Shown: piece after piece, positions 1 to 7,021 of the stretch | How the letters are laid out: each line of letters begins with the position of its first letter | Position numbering within the stretch: the stretch's first letter is position 1 | NCBI RefSeq assembly: GCF_937129525.1 | Contig: NZ_CAKZNK010000141.1 | Location: forward strand, 1 to 32,054 | Origin: an uncultured Chloroflexus sp. | Lineage (GTDB): Bacteria > Chloroflexota > Chloroflexia > Chloroflexales > Chloroflexaceae | Length of the DNA stretch: 32,054 nucleotides | Reading direction: 5' to 3' | Position numbers and translations under genes: made by a program | Notes under the pieces: generated by a model | Told to the model about the DNA's origin: nothing | Databases searched by the model: none | What the model saw: only the letters and a program-made list of their open reading frames with translations

Positions 1-285
1 GCGGAACGCGAAGCAATCAATGCGCCGATTCAGGGTACGGCTGCCGACCTGATGAAGATGGCGATGGTCAATGTGCGACGAGCGTTGCGTGAACGCAACC
101 TGCAAACACGCCTGCTTTTGCAAGTCCACGACGAACTGATCGCCGAAGCTCCTGTTGACGAAGTTCCTACCGTCGCCCACTTGCTGCGCGAGGTGATGAG
201 CAGCGTCTACGATCTCAAAGTGCCGCTGGGCGTGAATCTGGAAACTGGCCCTAACTGGGAAGAGATGGCACCATTTACTGGCTAA
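1..285 (+). CDS. polA: DNA polymerase I, C-terminal end (partial)
   Basis: The window opens inside this gene; the frame is open from base 1 and ends with TAA at 283-285, leaving the last 94 residues. The visible part is the end of the family A polymerase domain: the segment AINAPIQGTAADLMK belongs to the fingers/O-helix-following region, and LLLQVHDEL is motif C, with the His-Asp-Glu that helps hold catalytic metal in the palm. The enzyme fills gaps and processes Okazaki fragments and repair patches in the cytoplasm. Whether the 5' nuclease and 3'-5' proofreading domains are present cannot be judged from here. No strong terminator follows; a small GCAGCA/TGCTGC pairing lies in the 127-bp gap before the glycosyltransferase. 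Confidence 0.95.
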   Translation, partial: AEREAINAPIQGTAADLMKMAMVNVRRALRERNLQTRLLLQVHDELIAEAPVDEVPTVAHLLREVMSSVYDLKVPLGVNLETGPNWEEMAPFTG

Positions 286-387
286 AGCATTGCCGATCTC
301 AACGCAAAAGGTCTGGCACAGCTTGGGTGAATTGTGATCCGGCTTGTGTTGTTCAGCAGCAATTCCGTGGCCTTAAGCCTGCTGCTA

Positions 388-408
388 CCGTCTGTCCAGA
401 CGGGGAGG
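388..408 (+). promoter_or_regulatory. hairpin abutting a strong Shine-Dalgarno
   Basis: CCGTCT (388-393) can pair with AGACGG (398-403) across a 4-nt loop. The 3' arm runs into the Shine-Dalgarno GGGGAGG (402-408) of the glycosyltransferase that starts at 413. The ribosome site decides that start. Whether the hairpin modulates access is inference; only two bases of the site are in the stem. Confidence 0.35.
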
Positions 409-412
409 TCAT

Positions 413-1441
413 ATGTCACTATCGCATCTGCAACCTACATTTTCAGTGGTTGCACCAGTCTACAACGAAGAACAACTGATTGCCGAATTTTGCCGGCGGG
501 TCATTGCCGCGCTTGAACCTTTGGGCGAGCCATTTGAGATTGTTCTGGTCAATGATGGTTGTCGTGATCGCTCGCCCGAAATTATGCGCGAATTGCACGA
601 GCGCGATCCGCGGATCAAGGTGATCAACTTTTCGCGCAATTTTGGGCATCAGATTGCGATTACTGCCGGCACTGATTACGCTTCCGGCAAGGCGATTATC
701 GTGATCGATTCCGATTTGCAAGATCCGCCTGAGGTGATTCCTGATCTGATCGCTCGCTGGCGCGAAGGGTATCAGGTGGTATACGGTGTGCGCGAAGAGC
801 GCGAGGGTGAAACGTGGTTTAAGAAAACGACGGCAGCTATTTTCTACCGGTTAATTGTGCGGATTACCAATGTGAATATTCCGGTTGACACCGGCGATTT
901 TCGCCTGATGGATCGCAAGGTGGTTGATGCGCTCAAGAAGATGCGTGAACACCACCGTTTTATGCGCGGTCTGTCGGCCTGGGTAGGGTTTCGTCAGACC
1001 GGCGTCCCATACCGTCGTCGCGCTCGCGCGGCTGGCGCCACCAAATACCCACTGCGCAAGATGTTACGCTTCGCGCTTGATGGCATTACCAGTTTTTCGT
1101 ATTTACCGTTGCAACTGGCAACCTACCTCGGCTTTGTTGTGGCCGCGATTAGTATGATCTTTCTCCTCATCGTGTTTGTGATGCGTCTGGCCAATCCGAG
1201 CGCGGCGGAACCAGCCTTCTACGGCCAGGCCAGCACGCTGGCGAGTGTCCTCTTCCTCGGCGCCGTACAACTGATTTCGCTCGGTATCATCGGCGAATAC
1301 GTTGGTCGCATCTATGATGAAGTGAAGGGTCGGCCTCTTTACATCGTTGCCGAAACGCTTGGTATTGCCGATTCGGCTGCAACTTCACCCGTTGATACAC
1401 GTACTACTACTCAACAGGAACATACGTCGTTACCGACGTAG
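413..1441 (+). CDS. GT2 family glycosyltransferase, DPM1/GtrB/ArnC-like membrane enzyme
   Basis: 342 residues. The N-terminal ~220 residues form a GT-A fold: [11 protein letters not shown] near residues 10-20, [10 protein letters not shown] near 45-54 (in place of the common DDGS-D), and the metal/nucleotide-sugar motif DSDLQDPPE at 99-107. Two hydrophobic segments at roughly 230-260 and 270-295 follow, the layout of polyprenyl-phosphate mannosyl/glucosyl transferases such as DPM1, GtrB and ArnC. It probably moves a sugar from a nucleotide sugar to undecaprenyl phosphate at the cytoplasmic membrane for surface glycans; the sugar cannot be told. The start has GGGGAGG five bases upstream. The end carries a Thr-rich low-complexity tail. 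The next gene (SPFH protein) follows by about 50 bp and may be co-transcribed. Confidence 0.88.
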   Translation: MSLSHLQPTFSVVAPVYNEEQLIAEFCRRVIAALEPLGEPFEIVLVNDGCRDRSPEIMRELHERDPRIKVINFSRNFGHQIAITAGTDYASGKAIIVIDSDLQDPPEVIPDLIARWREGYQVVYGVREEREGETWFKKTTAAIFYRLIVRITNVNIPVDTGDFRLMDRKVVDALKKMREHHRFMRGLSAWVGFRQTGVPYRRRARAAGATKYPLRKMLRFALDGITSFSYLPLQLATYLGFVVAAISMIFLLIVFVMRLANPSAAEPAFYGQASTLASVLFLGAVQLISLGIIGEYVGRIYDEVKGRPLYIVAETLGIADSAATSPVDTRTTTQQEHTSLPT

Positions 1442-1493
1442 AGGGGATATGGCAATGAGCCATCGTGTATCACGCTCAGGCGGAGGAGGGACA

Positions 1494-2489
1494 ATGAACA
1501 CTCGATTATCGCTGGTAAGTGGGTTTATTTTGCTGTTGATCATTGTCGGTATCGGCTTGAGCACGATGAAGTATGTACAGGTCGATGAAGGACAGGCTGC
1601 CATCGAGCTGGTACAGGGACGGATCGTTGCAGTTCATGGGCCGGGGCCGATCTTCCGTCCATTTGCGCCCTTTACCGAAATCGAGCTGGTCAATATCCGA
1701 CGCCAATCGCGTCAGATCTCGCAAAACGTCGCGAGCAGTGACAAACAACTGTACGATATTGACATTCAGGTCGATTTTCGTCGCTTGCCGAATGAAGCAG
1801 CACTCAGGGCAGCCTATTCTGAAATCGGGGTAAGTGATATTCAGCTCAACGACTTTCTCGATGGTTTTATCAACGATGCGCTCAAGAGTGCCAGCACACA
1901 GTTTACCCTCGATGAAGCACTCTCGGATCGTGGCGCTTTTGCTGAGCGCATTCGCCGTTTTCTCACCACCCCTCCCGGCGATGGTCAACGCGCGCCAGTT
2001 GATCAGCTTTATATCACCATCGAAGCGGTAAAAGTGCTGGACATCAAGGTTGGTGAGACATACGCTCAATTGCTGGCCGAGAAGGCGAATCTCGAAGTTC
2101 AAATCGAGACTGAGCAGAAGCGCCGCCAGCAGATTGAGGCGCAGCAGGCGAATAATCTTTTCCAGGCCGAACAGGAAGCGCTGGTTGCCCTGACCCGCGA
2201 GAGGGGTATTACCGCTGCCGCCCTTGAAGCGGCAAACCGCGAAGCTCAGGTGCGCGCAATTGAGGGTCGTTATTGGCGTGAAAATCCTGAGCTGTTCGAG
2301 CTGCGGAAACGTGAATTGCTTGTGCAGATGATGGCAAACGGCAATGTCTGGTTTGTTGATCCGAATACTAATCTGACCATCCTGCTTAACAATCAGACTG
2401 CTGAAGGTCAGGCGTTAGTGATTCCGCAGCCCGGCAACAGTCGGCAAACGACTCCATCGGCGCCTGGTGAGGGGGCAGTGAGTCCGTAA
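1494..2489 (+). CDS. SPFH/band-7 domain membrane protein
   Basis: 331 residues from ATG 1494, which has a GGAGGAGGG ribosome site at 1482-1490. ATG 1455 behind GAGGGG (1441-1446) is in frame and would add 13 residues, so the start is not certain. An N-terminal membrane anchor (about residues 5-25, LVSGFILLLIIVGIGL) is followed by a band-7 domain (roughly 30-200) and a Glu/Gln/Ala-rich coiled-coil stretch around 195-260 (KANLEVQIETEQKRRQQ), then a low-complexity Pro/Thr/Gly tail. SPFH proteins form large membrane-bound rings that act as scaffolds for proteases and lipid domains. The partner here is unknown; the preceding membrane glycosyltransferase is its closest neighbour. A second SPFH protein lies at 11469-12401. 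Confidence 0.85.
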   Translation: MNTRLSLVSGFILLLIIVGIGLSTMKYVQVDEGQAAIELVQGRIVAVHGPGPIFRPFAPFTEIELVNIRRQSRQISQNVASSDKQLYDIDIQVDFRRLPNEAALRAAYSEIGVSDIQLNDFLDGFINDALKSASTQFTLDEALSDRGAFAERIRRFLTTPPGDGQRAPVDQLYITIEAVKVLDIKVGETYAQLLAEKANLEVQIETEQKRRQQIEAQQANNLFQAEQEALVALTRERGITAAALEAANREAQVRAIEGRYWRENPELFELRKRELLVQMMANGNVWFVDPNTNLTILLNNQTAEGQALVIPQPGNSRQTTPSAPGEGAVSP

Positions 2490-2595
2490 CCGGCGGTTTC
2501 AGTGGACATCAACGCTCGTTGAATACCCGCCCATGTGGTGAAGTCGTAGTGTGGGTGCGCCACCAGTGCAACTTTCACGAATGCGGGAATATTGC

Positions 2596-2624
2596 GCAGG
2601 GGTACGGCGCTGCCGTGCCCCTGC
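2596..2624. repeat. GC-rich intergenic palindrome (GGGGyACGGC type)
   Basis: Arms 2596-2608 and 2612-2624 pair over 13 positions with one G-T wobble around a 3-nt loop. The same arm sequence (GGGCACGGC / GCCGTGCCC) recurs as a perfect 11-bp palindrome at 32009-32033, and a decayed version lies near 2734-2755. It sits in the 278-bp non-coding gap between the SPFH gene and the convergent thioredoxin gene, so it may also end transcription, though no T run follows. Confidence 0.6.
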
Positions 2625-2767
2625 GGACTGCTAAAGGATGCGGTCATTGTGCCGGCGCGTATGCAGATGCGTTAGTCTGGTGCCAGTGCTGCGCCGCACT
2701 CCCCCTGCAAACACGGGTACAACCGGTTGTGGAGGGGCACATCACCGCCGTGCCCACTCTCCTTACC

Positions 2768-3544
2768 TTATCTCACATGGCGCGCCAATGCCTGTTGCAC
2801 GACTTGATATGGCTGCGCGCCAACCAGCCGATCGACCACGCGCCCGTCTTTAAAGATGTAGAGCGCCGGTATTCCGGTGATGCCAAAGCGCTGCGCCGTG
2901 TAAGGATTTTCATCGACGTTGAGCTTGGCTACCACTGCTTTGCCGGCAAACTCTTGCGCCAGTCGTTCAATGACAGGGGCAACGGCCCGGCACGGCCCGC
3001 ACCATGGCGCCCAAAAATCGACCAGTACCGGTTGTCGACTCTGTCCGATTATCTGATCAAACGTACTGTCGCGCAGAGTGACCGGCCCGCTCGCCCCGTG
3101 CTGCCCATTGGTAGACGGGCGCTGCGGCGAAGAACCGGTTGTTGAACCTTGTCCGGTCGGTGCGGCGCGATGGAATGGGACGCTTGGCCCGGCTGGTAGT
3201 GGTGGTTGTGAGCCTTCACCACACATATATTGCAGCCACGCCTCCAGGGAAGACTCGGTAACAACGCCTGCGGTGCGTCCTAAGATCGCGCCACCTCTTG
3301 AGAAGACGATCCCTGGCAGATCGGTGATATTGTATTTGCGCGCGAGCGCCGGGTTATCATCGGCATCAATCCGGGCAATCAATGCCTTACCGGCAAACCG
3401 TTGCGCTAACCGTTCAAGGGTTGGTTCGAGCTGCTGGCAGGTGGGGCATCCCCGACGGTCAAAGACCAGCAGTACCGGCAACCCCGCGCGCAATACCCGC
3501 TCGACACTCTGTTCACTGGTGCGTATCGGTGTCGCGAAGACCAT
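2768..3544 (-). CDS. Tandem thioredoxin-domain protein
   Basis: 258 residues with two thioredoxin folds joined by a Pro/Ser/Gly/Thr-rich linker (about 110-150). Domain 1 has an atypical active site C33-P-T-C36 preceded by DRRG rather than W-A-x-W, and a cis-Pro in ITDLPG. Domain 2 has the canonical WCGPC (C182/C185) and cis-Pro in ITGIPA. No signal peptide is seen, so it is probably a cytoplasmic dithiol-disulfide oxidoreductase. The CPTC site suggests that domain 1 has a different redox potential or acts as relay to domain 2 (inference). The start is supported by GAGGAA about 5 bases upstream on the minus strand. Transcription is convergent with the SPFH gene and divergent from the small gene at 4025. 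Confidence 0.9.
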   Translation of the reverse strand: MVFATPIRTSEQSVERVLRAGLPVLLVFDRRGCPTCQQLEPTLERLAQRFAGKALIARIDADDNPALARKYNITDLPGIVFSRGGAILGRTAGVVTESSLEAWLQYMCGEGSQPPLPAGPSVPFHRAAPTGQGSTTGSSPQRPSTNGQHGASGPVTLRDSTFDQIIGQSRQPVLVDFWAPWCGPCRAVAPVIERLAQEFAGKAVVAKLNVDENPYTAQRFGITGIPALYIFKDGRVVDRLVGAQPYQVVQQALARHVR

Positions 3545-3804
3545 AGTTGTTCCTCATGGTGGTTGTAGTGCATAAGTGCTCTCAGCCTGTAGCAGCCTCT
3601 TGCCGGTCGCTGTGGCAATGCCTTCCGGCACAGGAGCGGCTATTTCTGCTTACACTCTACCTTATCGCCGTTAGCAGGACGGTAACGAAGTGTTAGCGCC
3701 GCGTTATAGGCTGGTGATTCAGAGGTCAATCGGCGCGCATTGCTTCAGTTGAGGATATGGAGGTTGCCCGATCTGACGAGCAGGATTCTGTCTTGGGCAG
3801 CAGG

Positions 3805-3866
3805 CTTACCTCGTCCAGGTAAGTGTCACGAGTGTAGCATTTTTTGAAAAAGATCACATTTGTGAT
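3805..3866. promoter_or_regulatory. two inverted repeats, candidate operators
   Basis: CTTACCT-N5-AGGTAAG (3805-3823) is a perfect 7-bp inverted repeat. ATCACA-N2-TGTGAT (3853-3866) is a perfect 6-bp one, with half-sites like those of the Crp/Fnr family but with too short a spacer for a classical Crp site. A T6/A5 run lies between them. They lie 34 bp and more upstream of the promoter at 3900-3928, within the 480-bp gap 3545-4024 between divergent genes; the rest of that gap (3545-3800) shows no other clear signal. Confidence 0.45.
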
Positions 3867-3877
3867 TTATTTTTGAA

Positions 3878-3928
3878 TTGCAACACTTCTGCACGATTGT
3901 TGCAAAAATTGTGCAATGCCGGTATACT
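3878..3928 (+). promoter_or_regulatory. sigma70-type promoter with overlapping inverted repeats
   Basis: TTGCAA (3900-3905), a 17-bp spacer and TATACT (3923-3928) make a good housekeeping promoter for the small gene at 4025. The -35 box is the right arm of TTGCAAC-N14-GTTGCAA (3878-3884/3899-3905), and ATTG-TG-CAAT (3908-3917) lies in the spacer, positions typical for a repressor or activator. Binding protein unknown. Confidence 0.6.
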
Positions 3929-4024
3929 TTATCTTTGGGAGTAGTCGCGGCGACGGTGCCGCTCAGGACATTGTCGCCGCGGCGCGTGAAGTGCGTCCGG
4001 CGAATGTGTGTGGAGGTCAATGAC

Positions 4025-4291
4025 ATGCAAGATTATTTTCGCCGGCGTATCGAGGAATTGACTGCTCGTCTTGAAAGTCTGCGTCCAGGCATTGAGCGAG
4101 CGCAGCGCTCGGTGGCTCAGCTTGAGAGTGAAGCCGTTCCTGCTGGCGCCGCAGCGCTGGCCCGCGCAGCTAGATTATCGGCGGCCCGCGCTATGGCGGC
4201 GACTCTGGCCGAGCGTGAGCGCCATTTGCTGGTGGCGATCAGCGCGCTGCAAGCTGAACTAGTCGATCAGCAATTGACCGGACGTGAGTAG
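4025..4291 (+). CDS. Small coiled-coil protein of unknown function
   Basis: 88 residues from ATG 4025, chosen because GGAGG (4012-4016) lies 8 bases upstream; the frame stays open further upstream across the promoter, but that part would precede the predicted transcription start. The protein is nearly all helical in character: an acidic/basic heptad-rich region (IEELTARLESLRPGIERAQ), an Ala/Arg-rich middle and a Glu/Leu end, with no Cys and no membrane segment. I do not recognise a family. It is monocistronic: own promoter upstream, bidirectional hairpin terminator downstream. A DNA- or envelope-associated structural role would be a guess. Confidence 0.7.
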   Translation: MQDYFRRRIEELTARLESLRPGIERAQRSVAQLESEAVPAGAAALARAARLSAARAMAATLAERERHLLVAISALQAELVDQQLTGRE

Positions 4292-4298
4292 GAGCATA

Positions 4299-4330
4299 CT
4301 GTAGGGGCTGCTGTCGTGTTGCCCCTACAG
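4299..4330. terminator. bidirectional hairpin terminator
   Basis: CTGTAGGGGC (4299-4308) and GCCCCTACAG (4321-4330) form a perfect 10-bp stem with a 12-nt loop between two convergent genes, the small coiled-coil gene and lysY. There is no long T run on either side. The arms resemble the GTAGGGGCAGG palindrome at 12958-12988. Confidence 0.65.
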
Positions 4331-4338
4331 TTGCTACC

Positions 4339-5373
4339 TTACGGATGCAGGCCGCTAAACGTCAAAGCGGTCGTCTCGTTGAAACCGCACATCAAATTCA
4401 TACACTGTACCGCACTGCCAGCCGCCCCCTTCATTAAATTGTCAATCGCGCAGATACTGACAATTCGTCCCGAATCCGGTTCATAGGCAAAGCCAATGTC
4501 GGCATAGTTTGTTCCTGCCAGTATTTTTGGTTCGGGATAGCGATAGATTCCCTGACGCTCTTTGACGATGCGCACAAAAGGCTGTTCACGGGCAAACCCC
4601 CGGTACGCCGACCACAACTCTTTTTCACTTAGCTCGCGCGCGGCAAATGCGTGGACGGTTGCCAGTGCGCCGCGGACAAGCTCGATTGCAGTGATTGACA
4701 TGTGGACGTTGCGCAGGCCGGTGACCTGTTCAACTTCGGCGAGATGGCGATGTCCGACCGGAGCAAATGAGCGCACTGCGCCGGATCGTTCCGGGTGATG
4801 GCTGGCCTCACTCACGGTCGCGCCACCCTCTGATGAACCAACCTTGACATCGGCGATAATCGGACGGTTACGGTCGATGAGGTCGGCCTGCACCAGTGGC
4901 AGCAGTGCCAGATTCGTGGCTGTAGCGTTACAGCCGACGCCGCTGGCGTAGCGCGCGCCGGTCAAGGCAGTGCGATTGACTTCGGGTAGTCCGTACACAA
5001 ACCGTTCGAGCCAGGCTGGCGCCGGATGTTGTCCTCCGTACCAGCGCTGGTAGACCGCTGGATCGCGCAGGCGAAAATCGGCTGAACAATCAATGATCCG
5101 CTCCGCCAGAGTGGCGTAGCGCTCGATAGCCTGCGCCGCTTCACCGTGTGGAAGAGCCAGAAAGAGGAGATCGCACGGCTGTAACGTGTCGGGATGAATG
5201 AATTGCAGGCTGGTGCGTCCGCGCAAGTTTGGATGGATCTGGTAGAGGTACTTGCCCGCATTGCGCGCGCTGGTCGCCTGCGCAATCGTGACATGCGGGT
5301 GATCGAGCAGGAGCCGCAGCAATTCGCCGCCGACATAACCGCTCGCGCCCACAATACTCACTCGTAGAGTCAT
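4339..5373 (-). CDS. lysY: LysW-aminoadipate semialdehyde-forming reductase (ArgC family)
   Basis: 344 residues. It reduces LysW-gamma-aminoadipyl phosphate to the semialdehyde with NADPH, the step after LysX and the kinase. The N-terminus has the nucleotide-binding motif GASGYVGGE; the catalytic Cys lies in SGVGCNATA, where the N-A-T-A following Cys is typical of LysY and of archaeal LysY/ArgC rather than the C-Y-P-T of common ArgC; a catalytic His is in PVGHRH. The start ATG 5371-5373 has GAGGAAA just upstream; a GTG at 5385 in frame overlaps that site and is less likely. It is the last gene of the lysine gene train, 225 bp after lysX. A role in arginine synthesis too (bifunctional ArgC/LysY) cannot be excluded. 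Confidence 0.88.
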   Translation of the reverse strand: MTLRVSIVGASGYVGGELLRLLLDHPHVTIAQATSARNAGKYLYQIHPNLRGRTSLQFIHPDTLQPCDLLFLALPHGEAAQAIERYATLAERIIDCSADFRLRDPAVYQRWYGGQHPAPAWLERFVYGLPEVNRTALTGARYASGVGCNATATNLALLPLVQADLIDRNRPIIADVKVGSSEGGATVSEASHHPERSGAVRSFAPVGHRHLAEVEQVTGLRNVHMSITAIELVRGALATVHAFAARELSEKELWSAYRGFAREQPFVRIVKERQGIYRYPEPKILAGTNYADIGFAYEPDSGRIVSICAIDNLMKGAAGSAVQCMNLMCGFNETTALTFSGLHP

Positions 5374-5487
5374 TGCTTTCCTCACACAATGTCTACCCAG
5401 TCGATGTAGCCGGTGGAGCCATAAGTTGTTCTTGTCTGAGACTCATTATCGGGTATGAGCCATTTCATGCATCTGCCATTCGCTGTG

Positions 5488-5535
5488 GCCGGCCAGCCTC
5501 CGCTTCCATTGGCGAGCAAGCGATGGCTGGCCGGC
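5488..5535. other. long hairpin between lysX and lysY
   Basis: GCCGGCCAGCC (5488-5498) pairs with GGCTGGCCGGC (5525-5535), and after a 2x2 internal loop CGCTT pairs with AAGCG (5501-5505/5518-5522), leaving a 12-nt loop. It is in the 225-bp gap of the lysine operon. It may cause partial termination or protect the upstream mRNA and so lower lysY expression relative to lysX (inference). No T run follows in the direction of transcription. Confidence 0.5.
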
Positions 5536-5598
5536 GCTGCATTCAGCTCAATTCTTTATTCATCCTGACGCGCCCACCGACTAACGTGATGCGTGTCA

Positions 5599-6447
5599 TT
5601 ATCCGCGCCCCCGCCCCACTTCCAGCACGTAATCAATGATCCGGGCCGGAATATCGACACCAGTTGTATCGATGCTATTGCGGAACTCCATCGTGTAATT
5701 GACCTCATTGACCAGGAGTTCACCTTCTGGAGTTTCCAGCAGATCGATGGCGACCACACCGCCACCAACTGCATGCGCGGCCCGGATACTGAGATCGGCA
5801 AGCTCTGGCGTCACCGGGCAATTGGTCGCCACGCCGCCGCGAGCGGTGTTGGTGATCCAGTGCGGACTGGTACGATAGATCGCGCCGATGCACTCATCAC
5901 CGATCACGAAGCTGCGAATATCCCGACCCGGCTTGTCGATGTATTGCTGAATGTAAAAGATCGAATGTTGATAGTTCCCCAGCACATCACGATGTTCGAG
6001 GATTGCTTCGGCAGCATCACGGTCATTGATCTTACTAACCATGCGGCCCCACGAGCCGATCACCGGTTTGAGCACAACCGGATAGCCAAGCTGCTCGATC
6101 GCTTCCAGCGCGCTTTCTGGCGTGAAGGCTAGCAAACAACGTGGTGTTGGCACGCCAGCGTGGATCAATGCCTGAGTGGTGAGGAATTTATCGCCACATG
6201 TGAGAGCAACGTGGTAGGTATTGACGGTTGGCACGCCGGCATCATTAAGAATTTTCAGCATGTACAATGCCCGGCTGTGCTGGATGCAGCGTTCGAGCAC
6301 AACGTCAAACGGATAGCTGGTCTGATGCAGGTCAAAGATCTGCTCGCGGTCATCAACTTTGACATAATCAAGACCGCGGCGTTCCAGCTCCTGAAAGAGC
6401 AGCTTCTCTTCGGCGCGGATGCGCGAACAGAGGACGGCGATGCGCAT
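5599..6447 (-). CDS. lysX: Alpha-aminoadipate--LysW ligase
   Basis: 282 residues, the usual length for LysX. It is an ATP-grasp enzyme that joins the amino group of alpha-aminoadipate to the gamma-carboxyl of the C-terminal Glu of LysW. Visible family marks are [12 protein letters not shown] near 97-108, the ATP-grasp lysine segment [14 protein letters not shown], the acid pair region [26 protein letters not shown] and the metal-binding [11 protein letters not shown] near the C-terminus. Start ATG 6445-6447 is preceded by AGGAG, which overlaps the stop codon of the last lysW copy 11 bp away. Tight coupling to lysW fits joint production of enzyme and protein substrate. An ArgX activity is the main alternative, but the homocitrate-pathway genes upstream favour lysine. 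Confidence 0.93.
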   Translation of the reverse strand: MRIAVLCSRIRAEEKLLFQELERRGLDYVKVDDREQIFDLHQTSYPFDVVLERCIQHSRALYMLKILNDAGVPTVNTYHVALTCGDKFLTTQALIHAGVPTPRCLLAFTPESALEAIEQLGYPVVLKPVIGSWGRMVSKINDRDAAEAILEHRDVLGNYQHSIFYIQQYIDKPGRDIRSFVIGDECIGAIYRTSPHWITNTARGGVATNCPVTPELADLSIRAAHAVGGGVVAIDLLETPEGELLVNEVNYTMEFRNSIDTTGVDIPARIIDYVLEVGRGRG

Positions 6448-6458
6448 AGCGATTTCTC

Positions 6459-6626
6459 CTATTCACCCCAATCCTCTTCAACCTCAGGGGCGAGGGCGAG
6501 AGTGGGCGGGTTCAGGCTAATGACTTCCAGTTCGGCGCCGCAGTCGGGGCAGGCAATGATCTCGCTTTCCAGCGTACTGGCCGGGAGCGTGATTTCAGCA
6601 ACGCATTCAGGGCACTCGGCATGCAT
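6459..6626 (-). CDS. lysW: LysW amino-group carrier protein, copy 3
   Basis: 55 residues, too short to be called easily. It has the Zn-ribbon pairs CPEC (5-8) and CPDC (26-29), a conserved [10 protein letters not shown] centre, and the C-terminal EDWGE whose last Glu receives aminoadipate. It differs from copy 2 by three bases and one residue (Ala31 in place of Thr31). ATG 6626 (Met-His-Ala) has GGAG 8 bases upstream; a second in-frame ATG at 6632 is only 2 bases from it. All key residues are intact, so the copy looks functional. It is the copy next to lysX. Confidence 0.92.
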   Translation of the reverse strand: MHAECPECVAEITLPASTLESEIIACPDCGAELEVISLNPPTLALAPEVEEDWGE

Positions 6627-6648
6627 GAGCATCACTCCTTTCGGTCAA

Positions 6649-6816
6649 CTACTCACCCCAATCCTCTTCGACCTCAGGGGCGAGGGCGAGAGTGGGCGGG
6701 TTCAGGCTAATGACTTCCAGTTCGGTGCCGCAGTCGGGGCAGGCAATGATCTCGCTTTCCAGCGTACTGGCCGGGAGCGTGATTTCAGCAACGCATTCAG
6801 GGCACTCGGCATGCAT
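6649..6816 (-). CDS. lysW: LysW amino-group carrier protein, copy 2
   Basis: 55 residues with both CxxC pairs and the terminal EDWGE. It lies exactly 190 bp upstream (in transcription) of copy 3 and is almost identical to it: bases 6652, 6670 and 6726 are the only differences within the gene, and the ribosome-site region is identical. Thr31 replaces Ala. As in copy 3, two starts are possible (6816 or 6822); 6816 has the better Shine-Dalgarno spacing. LysW protects the amino group of aminoadipate and later intermediates, and presents them to LysX, LysZ, LysY, LysJ and LysK through its acidic surface. Confidence 0.92.
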   Translation of the reverse strand: MHAECPECVAEITLPASTLESEIIACPDCGTELEVISLNPPTLALAPEVEEDWGE

Positions 6817-6838
6817 GAGCATCACTCCTTTCGGTCAA

Positions 6839-7006
6839 CTACTCACCCCAATCCTCTTCGACCTCAGGGGCGAGGGCGAGAGTGGGCGGGTTCAGGCTAA
6901 TGACTTCCAGTTCGGCGCCGCAGTCGGGGCAGGCGATGATCTCGTTTTCCAGCGTATTGGCCGGGAGCGTGATCTCAGCGGCGCATTCAGGGCACTCGGC
7001 GAGCAT
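6839..7006 (-). CDS. lysW: LysW amino-group carrier protein, copy 1
   Basis: 55 residues, first of the three in transcription order, 15 bp after homoisocitrate dehydrogenase and preceded by AAAGGAG. The Zn-ribbon CPEC/CPDC and C-terminal EDWGE are present. It is the most divergent copy: relative to copy 2 it has Leu2 for His, Ala9 for Val, Asn17 and Asn21 for Ser, Ala31 for Thr, and a different upstream sequence. It therefore probably represents the ancestral position, and copies 2 and 3 a later duplication (inference). Confidence 0.92.
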   Translation of the reverse strand: MLAECPECAAEITLPANTLENEIIACPDCGAELEVISLNPPTLALAPEVEEDWGE

Positions 7007-7021
7007 CGTATAGTTCTCCTT

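Larger units (their letters stand above)
6459..7006. repeat. 190-bp tandem triplication carrying lysW
   Basis: Three units with stop codons at 6459, 6649 and 6839, spacing exactly 190 bp. Each unit holds a whole lysW gene; units 2 and 3 also share the same 22-bp intergenic segment with ribosome site. Units 2 and 3 differ at 3 positions over the gene; units 1 and 2 at about 9. The differences are largely silent or conservative, as expected for copies kept under selection. Confidence 0.95.

Noticed and set aside
2408-3145. Open frames of 79 and 208 codons around the SPFH-thioredoxin gap
   Set aside because: They run through palindromic non-coding DNA and over the thioredoxin gene without ribosome sites.
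3853-3866. Crp/Fnr binding site
   Set aside because: TGTGA/TCACA half-sites are inverted in order and the spacer is 2, so it does not fit the classical site; kept only as an unnamed inverted repeat.
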